From Dillenia suffruticosa (lineage: Eukaryota; Streptophyta; Magnoliopsida; Dilleniales; Dilleniaceae), in assembly GCA_033439265.1 (NCBI GenBank), contig JAVTVX010000015.1, forward strand, positions 444,001-508,000: DNA of 64,000 nucleotides, read 5' to 3'. Positions 37,045-48,150 of the stretch are shown in pieces (positions within the stretch are counted from its first letter, which is position 1; each line of letters begins with the position of its first letter). The notes under the pieces are model-generated. The model had not been told where the DNA came from. It was given only the letters and a program-made list of their open reading frames with translations, and ran no database searches. Both the position numbers and the translations under genes were made by a program.

Positions 37045-37049
<5 letters not shown>
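34022..37049. other. Intergenic upstream of the first SWEET gene
   Basis: No gene recognised in about 3 kb. It contains T-rich runs (for example 34577-34599), a CT run at 34907-34925, short duplications around CCAACAACGTTCCA at about 35145-35180 and the tail-only insertion at 36485-36540. The last few hundred bases should hold the SWEET promoter. TTTATATT at about 36983 is a possible TATA box, but it is not decisive. Confidence 0.55.
36485..36540 (-). mobile_element. Tail-only retroposon with 16-bp target duplication
   Basis: CTGCATTTGCATTTTT occurs at 36485-36500 and 36525-36540. The 24 bases between read AATTCACC and then an A-rich tail on the minus strand. It is the second of three such insertions. 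Because the target itself ends in T, the exact border inside the T run is ambiguous by a few bases. Confidence 0.7.
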
Positions 37050-37108
<59 letters not shown>

Positions 37109-37193
37109 ATTTCTTTACTACAGCTTGGGTTTTTTGTGCTCTGTATAATTCCCTTTTTGCCCTCCACACAGAGAGAGAGAGAGAGAGAGAGAG
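37050..37193 (+). promoter_or_regulatory. (GA)n tracts in the leader of SWEET gene 1
   Basis: Two GA runs, about 37050-37103 and 37171-37192, lie within 165 bases of the start codon, probably inside the 5' leader. GA repeats can bind BBR/BPC-type factors in plants; whether they do so here is inference. Confidence 0.5.
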
Positions 37194-37214
37194 TAGCTGC
37201 ATTTGTGTAGAGAA

Positions 37215-39035
37215 ATGGGCATGTTTTCGATTCACCACCCTTTGGTTTTTGTTTTCGGGCTACTGGGTACATCCCCACAGAAATTGCATCCAATACAATT
37301 GCTTTCATGCATATTTTTTTTTCTTCACTTTCTTTTGTTATACAATCTCGCATGCATGCCTTTCTTTTTTCTTCGTTTAGGGTTGATGCTTAATTATGAG
37401 ATATTAAAGCTTTGTGAAAATTAAGTCCAACATAGAATTTCTTAAACAAAACATGATTATTATTGTTAAAAGGAAAATGTTTGTTATGTTTAACGTCGTT
37501 ACATTAGCTTGTATATTAACTTGTATCTGTCTTAATTTTGTTTCTTATTCAAATAATTTCTTCTTCTCTAAATTGCTCGAGGCCTACCCAGCCAATGAGG
37601 ACTACAAAGTGAAATATTAATTAAAACAAAACTATACTAAACAAAGTGTAAATTGTGATCTAGTGACAACTTTTCAACTTAAACAATGAAGGATCAAAAC
37701 AAATAATGATAATAAAAAATTACAGCAAGGGAATCATATTGCTTTATCTGATCAAGCATGAACAATTTTTAATCACTTCAAGATACCCATGTAGTTTTTT
37801 TTGGTATTTTATTTATTTATTTATAACTTCTATGTTACAGGTAACATCATTTCTTGCATGGTATATCTAGCTCCCTTGTAAGTCTATCTCTTGAACTGAT
37901 CTCTTCACTGCAACTATTCTAATTTCAAACAAACAAAAATTGTTTAACTGATTAAACCCCATTAATTATTGAGTAATTACCTGATATTTTGGGATGTAGG
38001 CCAACATTTGTAAGGATTTGTAAGAAGAAATCAACAGAAGGATTTCAGTCAATACCCTACGTTATCGCGCTATTTAGTGCCATGGTGTGGTTGTACTATG
38101 CAGTGGTTAAATCCGGTGTTTACCTTATCTTCACCATTAATGCCATTGGATGTCTCATAGAGACCATCTACATAGGCTTGTTCTTTACTTATGCACCTAA
38201 AAAAGCCAGGGTATACTTGCTATTTTATGTCCCTAAAAGTATATTTCACCTACATGTTCCTTTGGTTTGACTAAATATTTTTCTTTTTTTCTTTTTGGGG
38301 ATTTAAATTTTTGCAGATCCAGACTCTAAAGCTACTTGGTTTCTTGAACTTTGGGGGATTTTTGTTGATTTTGCTTCTCACCCATTCCTTATTTAAGGGA
38401 TCAACCCGGATCCGAGTTTTAGGTTGGATATGTGTTGCATTCTCTGTTAGTGTCTTTGCAGCACCTCTAAGCATCATAGTAAGAAAATAAAATAGACCCT
38501 TCATTTTTTTTCTTTATAAAATATATATAAAAACTCTAATTTCCCATAAACTATTTTTAATTTTTTTTTAATTTTTTTTCTTTGCAGAGACAAGTCATAC
38601 GCACCAAGAGTGTAGAGTTTATGCCTTTCTCATTATCATTTTTCCTAACATTGAGTGCGGTGATGTGGTTTTTCTATGGGATACTACTAATGGACTTGTA
38701 TATCACGGTAAGCTCTCTAGCAAAAAAAAAAAAAAAACAAAAAAACAAAAAAAAAGTAACTTCTTATATCTTTAAATATTACTAAGTTTCTAAATTTGAA
38801 TCCTTTGTAGCTTCCAAATACACTAGGTTTCCTATTTGGGATGGTTCAAATGGCACTCTATGTACGCTACAAGAACAAGAAGAAATTGACAGAGGAGCAA
38901 AAGTTGCCTGAACATGTTGTTGACGTTGCGAGGCTAAGCACAATAAGCTTATCTGAGGTCCATCCAGTATCTTCTTCACCCCCAAATTCTAACAATGAAT
39001 CCAACCAAATCTGGTCTAGTGAAGATGCAGTTTGA
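37215..39035 (+). CDS. SWEET bidirectional sugar transporter 1 (clade III-like), 268 aa
   Basis: Moves sugars, usually sucrose in clade III, down their gradient across the plasma membrane. Six exons: 37215-37266, 37841-37877, 38000-38210, 38317-38478, 38588-38707, 38811-39035; GT-AG throughout, 268 residues. Seven membrane segments in two MtN3/saliva repeats joined by a linker helix. Repeat 1 carries [31 protein letters not shown] and the TM3 Asn in INAIGC; repeat 2 carries [22 protein letters not shown] and the pore Asn in LPNTLGF. A hydrophilic cytosolic tail of about 55 residues follows. The start [15 protein letters not shown] matches the usual SWEET N terminus. No defects were seen. The next SWEET lies 3.1 kb downstream in the same direction. 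Confidence 0.94.
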
Positions 39036-42000
39036 TTTTCCTTTGCATTAGTAGCCACCTTCTACATTGTACAGTCTAATATCAGTGGGTACAGAGAGGA
39101 AAAAGTATTCTCTATTTCCTTTGCTTGTAGACTTCATTTTGCGGGTTGAAGCTTGTATTTGGCAGATAAGCTAAAGCTAGTTTTTATTGGCATTGTTCTT
39201 TTTCTTCTTCATAGGATTTTCAATAATCTATATGATAAAGCTCTTGGGATTTAACAATAATTTCATGCAAATTTGACTTATATTTTGTCTATTTAGTTGA
39301 TGCGCATACTCTTGAATTAGAATACAACCTTGCCAGGAGAGTATTCTCCTAGGATTAGAAAGCGATAAATGGTTTTTAGTGGGATCACATGCTGAATTGA
39401 ACATTGCATGTAGAGGGTGTTTAGTACAAATCCAACTTTGCTAATGAAAATTGGTGGAGAGTACAACCTAAATAAGAAAGGTATAATGGCTTGTTGTAAC
39501 CAAGTTGCTGCGTTTATGTACCAAACTACTTTTTTAGTATTGCTAGCACTACACGCCATGAGAATATGAATATCTACCACTTGAGAAACCAAGCACCACA
39601 TTGCATATTCAGAAAATGAAAAAAAAATGACAAAAATCAGAGAAGGTGCGGAGAAGATGGAGAGGAAGAAAAAAGCTTAATTAGTTTTTCATTTATGATT
39701 TTAATTATTATAGAGTTACAAATACATCTTACCAGAAATATTTAGAACAATAGACAAAATATCATGAATATTGTACAACATGTTGGTGATTGCTATCGTA
39801 TTTATCACATTTGGTTTTAGTTTCACACATAATCTTTCTGTAGGAGAGATCCCAAAGCTAACATGAGCTTTTGAACTACTACACAAGAATTTGCAGATGA
39901 AAAAATAGCTGGCAGATACCAATGTAACTTGTTCATTTGGAAAACCACTTAGGGGGATGGTTTCCTTAACCTTCTTTACCCAATACATCGGTTGCCTTAC
40001 TAGTATAGTAGGCACCCCACGTCTAAAGCATTGTTTCTTTCACGGATGGTACACCATAGAACTCCAACCATTTGTCACTCTATATTCCATCTTACCATGA
40101 AAAATTGTGAGAGGGAACACCTATTTTTGGATTAGCCTAAATACATAGCCATATTTGCAATAAACCTCAAAGCATATTCTTTCAATAAAACATCTCAAAA
40201 GATTAGCTTATATGGTATACCTTTCCAAAGCTACAAAACCATATTTCAGGCCTTAATGATGCTTTTAAGAAAAGAAAACACGCACGCAGAAAAAAATTTG
40301 TTCAGGTGTTGCGAACTAGACGGTTCCATTTTTCTTAGCTCACAGTAACATGAAGGAAAACCAGGTTGGTATATAAGAAAGCACGCAAATGGCACGTGAG
40401 TTTGAGAAAAGTGAATGATGGATTGGATAAACAAGAATAGTAAAGAGGATTTGGCAGGGTCGGCTATAGGAGTCAACGAGGTAAAAGATGTTGCTAGTTA
40501 TAGTGTAAAGCATCAAACACACTATCTCGATGCTGAGCCAACCTTGTCTACCCACTGATTGCTTCTTGTGATTTCCAAATGCGCTAAGGATATCAAAGGG
40601 AAGGCGTTTGCAGTGCGATTACACCTTGTAAAGCCTCTTCTAGTGGGAGTCTATACTGTTTTACACACACATACATACTGTCAAAAAGAACTATGTGAAT
40701 TGTATAAGGGGCTCTAGAAAAGTAATATTTTTGGGATTCTCTGCATTCTAAGCCTCCTTTAAGAGTTGGGGGGTCAATTTTTTCTTTGCCATGTCACTGT
40801 GGAAAAGCAAAGGAATCGGCCAATTGGGTGGGGTTGTGATGGCAAGTGCCGTTGTGCTCTATCCTAATTGGCCTAACTTAAATGGATGACAACATCTGAG
40901 CTGTGAAACTAAGTAGAAAGCCTTGTACACTCTATGCTCTCTTACATTGACATTTGTCAAGTTCTTGGAGTTTTCGTTGCTGTCCTAGATCATAGAGGGC
41001 ATTCCATTGAAATCTTTTTCTCCTTCGCACATTTGACAAAGAAGTTCTACCAAAAAAAAAAAAAAAAAAAATTTGACAAAGAAGACCCGTAGCACATTTC
41101 TCAAAAGTATCAATGTTTTTGAGCCCACGTAAGCAACAAAATTTCAACTAGTTGATATTCCAAGAGCGGTGGAAGCCCTTGTCGTAAATAACAATGTTTA
41201 ACTAAAGGAAAACCTGGTCATCCATTCAAATTGTGACAGGAGACTCTGCACCAAGTAGGGCAGAGCCTGCAACATAATCTTCTCAATGAACTTGTATTGC
41301 TGATCAAAAGGGCATAAAAAAAAAATGGAAAAATGCTAACTTAGAAACAAATAGGACATAATCATATTAAAAAGGGGCAAGCAACATGCAATCAAGTCTA
41401 AAGGCTAGCCTTGTTAAATATGGATAATGTTTGGCTTGAACAGTAAGTATATCCAGCGGCAATTAATACTGTTTGGTGTTCACCACAACCTAGCTAGCAG
41501 CAACACAACATAGACTCTGAATGATAAATTTTTATGGTGGGGATTAACCTCCCCATAGAAAGAAAGCTAATACAGGCATGCCTCCTAACATATTTTGAAT
41601 GCCATGGAAGTTGACACACAAACGCCAAACCTAAGAAAAGAGCTTTAGGAGTAAAGGGGTGATCTAAACACTGAAACAGTTGTAAACAACCTCAAACTGA
41701 ATGGGTGGGTGACACATCGGAAAGGAAAAAGTGGGACCCGCATGTCTTTGAAATGAACCAATAATGGTACTTACAAATATGGATGAGGTAATGAAATTTT
41801 ACCCAACAGAGAGAGTGGGAACAAGTTAATATGGCCATAGCAAGATATTAACAAAAGAAAGCGATTCGGATTGTGATGTTTCACAAGAGACAACTGGAAG
41901 GAACCAATCGATTTTCAAGATATATGAAAAAAAAAAAAAAGATAACAGAACCTTCTCTTCTCTTTATATGCCACTTAATTTATGCTTTAATCTCTCTCTC

Positions 42001-42038
42001 TCTCTCTCTCTCTCTCACTCACTCTCTCTCTTCATCTC
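39036..42038. other. Intergenic between the two SWEET genes
   Basis: It carries the 3' flank of gene 1, the promoter of gene 2 and about 2.5 kb without a recognised gene. The minus strand from about 40520 to 39317 holds several medium open frames with Trp- and Pro-rich wording broken by stops. It might be an old LINE or other retroelement ORF, but I could not assign a domain. The tail-only insertion at 41031-41084 is listed separately. A CT run covers about 41991-42030. Confidence 0.5.
41031..41084 (+). mobile_element. Tail-only retroposon with 14-bp target duplication
   Basis: ATTTGACAAAGAAG is duplicated perfectly at 41031-41044 and 41071-41084. Between them lie only TTCTACC and 19 A. It is the clearest of the three: seven bases of element plus a tail. 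Confidence 0.8.
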
Positions 42039-42046
42039 TATATAAA
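42039..42046 (+). promoter_or_regulatory. TATA box of SWEET gene 2
   Basis: TATATAAA lies directly downstream of a CT-rich patch (41991-42032) and 105 bases upstream of the start codon. This leaves room for a leader of about 70-80 bases, the usual plant layout of Y patch and TATA box. Confidence 0.65.
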
Positions 42047-42150
42047 GGTCTTCCCACTTGCATTAACTGCCCAAGTGTAGTAGTGAAATCACTTAACTGA
42101 AACTACTAGCTAGAGAGGAGCTAAGAGTTTCGCAACTTAGAGAGAGAGAT

Positions 42151-43812
42151 ATGGCTGTGTTCTCAGTTCACCAACCATGGGCATTTGCCTTTGGCATTTT
42201 AGGTAGACAAAAACAAATTTCTTTTGTATTCTTCGCTAGCTACTCATTTTTATGTACTCATATTTCATATACCAATGTCTATATTGTGTGACTTGCTTGC
42301 ACGTATGCAGAAGCAAATATACATATTATTAGGAAAAAGCATGCAGCCCCCAAGTTTTTGTGGGGGTTGAGATTAATATCATGTTGTGTTACACATGACT
42401 TTCATAGAATTGAAGTGGGGTCTGTAAAATTTCCCTTGAAAAGTCTCTGGAACTTTTTGATGGACATTAATTCTTTGATTATCACATGTTCCACGTAAAG
42501 CATGCAAAACCATATTTCATGTGCATGTATTTTTGTCCATAGGTTATTAATGAACTTCCATTTTCCTTTTGATGTTGATGCTGTAGGCAACGCTGTCTCC
42601 TTCATGGTTTACCTGGCCCCTCTGTAAGCGTTACTTTTCTTCTTCACTGTTTCTTAGGTTGAAAAGACAGCATACACTTAGTAGATTTGATTACGGAATA
42701 TTTTAAATTTAATTCAATGCAGGCCAACATTCCATCAAATTTACAAGAAAAAATCAACTGAAGGGTTCCAATCGATCCCATATATTGTTGCGCTGTTCAG
42801 TGCCATGCTTTGGATCTTCTACGCATTTATCAAGACCGGTGCTTCCCTTCTTATAACAATCAACTCTGTTGGCTGCGTTATAGAGACTATCTACATCATT
42901 ACCTACTTCATTTATGCTCCGAAGAAAGCGAGGGTAATCAAAATAAACTTGGTCTAACATGATTTTGCTTTCTTTCCTCCCATTAGAAATAGTTCTTCTC
43001 TATCTCTCTCTATATATGTATATAAAATATTTATTCATTTATTTATTTATTTATCTATGGAATTGGATTTTGCAGATAGTGACTCTGAAACTTCTCCTTC
43101 TATTCGACTTTGTTGGCTTCGGGACAATTCTATTCGTTACTCTGGTTCTAACAAAAGGATCAAAGCGAGTTCTAGTTCTTGGATGGATCTGTGTTGCATT
43201 CTCTCTCAGTGTTTTCATTGCACCTCTCTGCATTATGGTGAGGGAGACGACATGACATGATGCTCATACTTTTCACGTGAACGTAATTTACTTGCATAGT
43301 CTTGTCCAGTTCATTAACATGCTTATTTTTCTTTGCAGAGACGTGTTGTTCGAACCAAAAGTGTCGAATATATGCCTTTTCTTCTTACATTTTTCCTCAC
43401 TCTGAGTGCTGTTATGTGGTTCTGCTATGGGCTGTTCCTAAAGGACCTCTACATAGCGGTAAATGAACTAAAAGTCAAAGGCCCTTTGCTCTAATTTGCA
43501 TTCAGATAATTTCATAACAAATGATTTATGCTAATTATGTTTCATTTCTCGTAACAGGGTCCAAATATTCTTGGTTTCATCTTCGGTGTTCTACAGATGC
43601 TGCTTTATCTCATTTACAGGAATGGCAAGAAGCAGGTTGTTTCAGAGCAGCAACTTCCTGAATTGGCAGGACAAATCATCGATGTTGTCAAGCTAGGTGC
43701 CATGGTCTGTGCTGATGTGAATAATGTTGTCATCCCAGTGAACGAAAATGAAAATGTCAACAAGGAGGTTAAGAAAGTCGAGGGAAGTCACAATGCTACG
43801 GTTGAAGTTTAA
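42151..43812 (+). CDS. SWEET bidirectional sugar transporter 2 (clade III-like), 278 aa
   Basis: Same family and role as the upstream gene. Six exons: 42151-42202, 42587-42623, 42723-42933, 43076-43237, 43339-43458, 43558-43812; 278 residues. The first five exons have exactly the lengths of those in the first gene (52, 37, 211, 162, 120), showing tandem duplication. Motifs: [38 protein letters not shown] with the TM3 Asn, [20 protein letters not shown] and GPNILGF with the TM7 Asn. The C-terminal tail is longer and Val/Asn/Glu-rich, ending [13 protein letters not shown] prediction is seven helices. A clean TATA box and CT patch precede it. No defects were seen. Confidence 0.95.
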
Positions 43813-45054
43813 ATAGCAAGTTTGCTAAGCCCTACTAGAGTGTCCTTAATCTGGTGTCCTGGTCTTAGTTTTGTGTATCAGAAACTTTCCTTCTGCAAAC
43901 GTCCATTGGTGTGGTGTGCTGTCTCAATCTCTCTCGAATGTAATTTGGTCGAATAACAAATGTTGTTCTCAAGTTATCAGTCCATGATGTTTGAGTTCTA
44001 GTCTGCTTCTGAAATTGCAGATTTTTTTTAATCATTCAAGAGAAAGCAGTAAATAAAACAAAAAAAACAAGTTTTCTTTTCTTTTCTTTTTTTAGGATTC
44101 TTTTCTAGTAACTTTTTATTAACTTCTTTCCATGTTTTCCCTCAAGAGGGACAATATTAAAAAAACTTCTGAAGTAGGAGAGAGACAAGAGCCTTTGCAT
44201 AGTCACTCCACTAACAATACATCAGAGCAAACACCTTAAATTTTCTTAATAAGTTTTTGGGTTTAATTCTTAAAAATGAAAAAAAAAATTACTCTTTAAT
44301 GAGCCCAACAGTTATTTTGAATCGAATTAGTCGGACTAATCAATTGGTTACCGGATACCTGTAGATAAGTTCCCAAAAAGAAAAAACATCAGATATCAAG
44401 GTTATGGCAATGACAGAAATTGGAACGATCATGAGAGGGAGCAAGTAAAACATAGTACTATATACTAAACTCTTTCTAATAACCCACTTACTAATGAGTT
44501 ATGTCCTTTTTATCATTAAGAAGATCGAGATAAATATCGTGGCTCTCGATCAATTTTGTGGGCTCAAACTATACAAATGGTCCATCATTAAAATGGGATA
44601 GTGGCAATCTACTGATACACATTTCACCCGGAGTCTGACTTCAGATATTCTGTTAAGTGATTCGAAATTCCTATGCGGCTCAGGACAACATAGGCAATGA
44701 TTTCTTGCAACCTAGAATAATGAATACATAAAGGAATGTAAAAGGGTAAAGAAGCACGTATTTTGGATACATTGTCCGAAGAAGAAAGATACTATTTCCA
44801 TTCAGAACCAAGGTCGATGACTTCAGCCATGACAGTAAAAACAAATCCTATTTACTGCAACATGGGAGTACAATAATACTAAGGTGGATCACGATCAAAA
44901 CTAGGATGATTTTCAATTATATGAGAATCTGCCCGGTCACCTTCCACCATCCTTCTCACTTACTATGGCAGCATGATTTCAACTGGAACCGAATCCTTGT
45001 CTCAGCAAGATTAATGTAATGGAACAAAATGTGTACATGTTTTATATGGAGGAC
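43813..45054. other. Intergenic 3' of SWEET 2, up to the gypsy insertion
   Basis: No gene recognised. The right part (roughly 44700-45054) was adjacent to the 3' flank of the gene now at 53832-57009 before the gypsy element inserted, so it may contain the original minus-strand 3' untranslated region or polyadenylation area of that gene. A short relic near 44315-44365 resembles degraded tRNA-derived repeat text. Confidence 0.5.
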
Positions 45055-45059
45055 AACCT
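45055..45059. repeat. Target site duplication AACCT (left)
   Basis: AACCT immediately precedes the left LTR and matches 53703-53707 immediately after the right LTR. A perfect 5-bp duplication is as expected for LTR retrotransposon integration. Confidence 0.92.
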
Positions 45060-45072
45060 TGTAAAACCAAGC

Positions 45073-45109
<37 letters not shown>

Positions 45110-45171
45110 GAGAGCCAAAACGCAGCGTTTTGGCCCTCCCCCAATTGAATTAGGGCTAAAGCCCTAATTCT

Positions 45172-45219
<48 letters not shown>

Positions 45220-47830
45220 TCTCCGCCGACCCTTCGTCTCCCACCCCCACCGCGGCGCTGCTCTTCCCCCGCGAGCTCCGCCGGCATCTCCTTCTCCTTC
45301 ACCTTCTTCTTCTCCTTCTTCTTCTTCTTCTTCTTCTTCTTCTTCTTCCCTCTCGGTTTCTCTCTCTACCTCACTCTGTCTTCTCTCCCACTCGCGATCT
45401 CCCACGGTCGCTCTCTCTCCGCTTCGCCGCACACCGCAACTGCAGAACCTCCGCGAGCACAACCCGCCCTTGCACACGACCGAGCCAGTGAGCGCGCGAG
45501 CAGGTGCGCGAGCAGGCGAGCTCACGACCGAGCCAGCGAGCGCGCGAGCAGGCGAGCACACGACCGAGCCAGCAGAGCGCGCGAGCAGGGCGCTCGAGCA
45601 GAGCGCGCGAGCAGGCGCGCGAGTAGGGCACGCGAGCAGGGCGCGCGAGCGCGCAGGGGCGCGCAGCAGCGCGCGAGCGCGCACGAGCCAGCGCAGCGCA
45701 CGGGCACGTGCCAGCACACGGGCGAGCACCAGCCCGTGAGCCATTGTCAGCCCGCAGGCCCATCAGCTGCAGGCCCACCGACCCGCAGACCAGCGAGCCC
45801 GCTAGCTGTAGCCCACGAGCCCAGTCCGGCCCGTGGCCCACGAGCCCGCGACGGCCCGTGACGGCCCACGAGCCCGTGACAGCCCACGAATCTCCACGCA
45901 GGTAAATGACTTAGGGTTTTGTTTCGGATCTATGTGTTTAGATCTAACAAATGAACCTTGTTTTGATAGGAAACCCTACAGACTTTGGAGTGACCGAAGC
46001 GACTTTCGGACGAGACTCGGCGCTTCGAGAAAAACCTAGGTGAGGAGATTTCGACTCTAATTGATAAATTGGACGAATCTAGGATTGAATTTAAGATGAA
46101 AGGTTTTGTATATGTTTAGAGTGTAAGTGGAATGCAAATAGAATACAAATTATGAAATGATTATATATGAATTGAAGGTTAAGTATAGAATATTACAGAA
46201 ATTTGATGATCTGATTTAGGTTGATCTTTTGGAGACTCGAGAAAGCAGATCAGATTTGATTAGTTTTGAAAATAGGGAGTGACCACCCTCCCTAAAACTG
46301 TGAGTGGGACTTTGACATTCACTATTGATTGAAAACCATGTTTCAAAAATATTTTTAAATGACATATTTCTGCAAATGCCTGATTGGTAGAATTTTCGAA
46401 TATTTGATGAATGTTTTGTGACCTTTGGAGTGTCTTAACTGTTGACTTTATTGATATGCATCCATGAGTTTTGATAAACGTATATTGTGCCACATTTTCG
46501 ACATATTGATATGTTTTAAATACTTCCACCGCATTGGCACATGGTTTTAAATGGATTTACTTACACATTTGGGCTGTATGCCCGGCCGACTTTATGATAT
46601 TATGCATTGGGCTGTATGCCCGGCTGACGTTATGATATTATGAATGGGGCTATATGCCCGGCTGATCTGGTGATGGGATGCATGGGGCTACGTGCCCGGC
46701 TGATATGATATTGTGATCCGTAGCTACGAAGGACATCTGGTAGAGGCACCCCTTGTGTCCGGATACGCTTCGGCCGGAGGTATCCGCCAGATTGTCGTGT
46801 GTATGGGTGTCCCAGGTTGACCCTCATTGGAGAGGACGTTGAGTACGGCTCCGTCTAGCACCAGGCGGGGGTACCATACACGGCTGACTAGTTATATATA
46901 CATTATTATTATTTACAGGCTAGTTGGGGTAGTCTGTGGTCAACATTGGGGCAGAGAGTCATTCTTTAATACTTGCATTTGGAAAAACCCCCAATGCGCC
47001 GTCCTTGGTCGAGGTAGACCATTGCCGGGAATATTTCATTGGTCGACTCTTCATGACATTGATGTAAAATTTTGGGATGCATATCTTGCTTTCTGATGTG
47101 TGCGTATTATATATGATTTTGAAATAACATGATCGGTTTGCACAGTGGATATTTCCTTATCTTATGCTTTGACACTCCAAATTCACCTCGATATTGATAG
47201 TACGATGTCAATCCCCTCACTTACTGAGTATCCTCCCATAGATACTCATCTCTCACTTTCTTTCCCACAGGATTAGTGTTGGATCGAGGAGATACCACTG
47301 GGCTTGTGTATGGATATTTTTCATCTCTTCCGCTATGAGGATCGGTGATATTGTTATGTATTGGAGATTTTAGTTTGACCATTCAATTTATTTAAATTTT
47401 TGGGATGACTGTATAAATTATGGACATTTATTCTTGAAACTCTCGTATTGATTTATTTCATAGCATTGAGGCATTTGTAAATATTTAAAAACAACTTGGG
47501 AATTTATTTTATATATGCGTAGAATTTAAGTCCGCTCGGTGTGGCGGCTGCTCATGCTCTAGTTGGGCATTACAGTAGAGGTCTGTTGCTAGGACTGTTA
47601 GAAACTTTATAGCCTTGCGTTGTTCTGGATGTTGGTTGTGGTATTTGTTGAATTTGGAGAGGCCGGGATGGCCAATTGTTTATTTTTACAGGATGAATAT
47701 CTTATACAGGTGAAATTGTAAATGGGAAACCTCCGATTTATGGGGAGGTTCTGCCCGATTTTCTGTAAAAATACAGCCGGCATCCAGGGACAACGGGCGG
47801 CTGTTCACGATCCCGGTTCGGGGCGTGACA
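45060..47830 (+). repeat. Gypsy left LTR, 2.77 kb
   Basis: Starts TGTAAAACC and ends GGGGCGTGACA. It contains, in order, a poly(A) run, a CT tract, a CTT tract, a GC-rich block of GCGCGAGCAGG-type repeats (about 45480-45900), two intron-like splice signal pairs, four 38-bp repeats (46571-46722) and an AT-rich 3' part. The right LTR has the same order. Confidence 0.93.
46571..46722. repeat. Four 38-bp tandem repeats in the left LTR
   Basis: GGGCTGTATGCCCGGC-type units start at 46571, 46609, 46647 and 46685, exactly 38 bases apart, each followed by TGATATTATG-like text. The same array begins at 52444 in the right LTR. Confidence 0.9.
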
Positions 47831-47837
47831 GTTCGGT

Positions 47838-47849
47838 TGGTATCAGAGC
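47838..47849 (+). promoter_or_regulatory. Gypsy primer-binding site (iMet tRNA)
   Basis: TGGTATCAGAGC, a perfect match to the common plant initiator-Met tRNA primer site, begins seven bases after the left LTR. It marks the start of minus-strand DNA synthesis. Confidence 0.88.
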
Positions 47850-48150
47850 TCTTGATTTAAAGCTATGTTTTATAAAATGATTTGAAAACATTCCCAAGTA
47901 ACTTGATTTTAAAAGTCCTCAATGCGTTGGAAGTTTCACGCTGTCATTTAAAATCCCATATAAGGTTTTCGACATATGAGTTATTCATTTTAGGGGGTTA
48001 GATACGATTAGTATCTAACCTAATTGATTAAATTCTGAGACCTAAAACTACATTCATTTTAGGGGGTTAGTTACGAATAACTAGTCCTAATTTTTAAATC
48101 ATGTCAAACTCTAGAGTTATATCTAATGAAAGTTCTCTCCTTGCAGAATT

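Noticed and set aside
36946..37380. Frames with long Arg-Glu runs around the GA tracts
   Set aside because: They are translations of (GA)n; the SWEET start at 37215 explains the locus.
39317..40476. Cluster of minus-strand frames between the SWEET genes that might be an old LINE or DUF4283-type protein
   Set aside because: No motif could be pinned down and stops are frequent. Kept only as a remark in the intergenic entry.
44956..45744. 262-residue frame and several overlapping Ala/Arg-rich frames in the left LTR, with equivalents at 50951-51734
   Set aside because: They come from the GC-rich simple repeat, occur on both strands in several frames, and change length between the two LTRs. No domain is visible.
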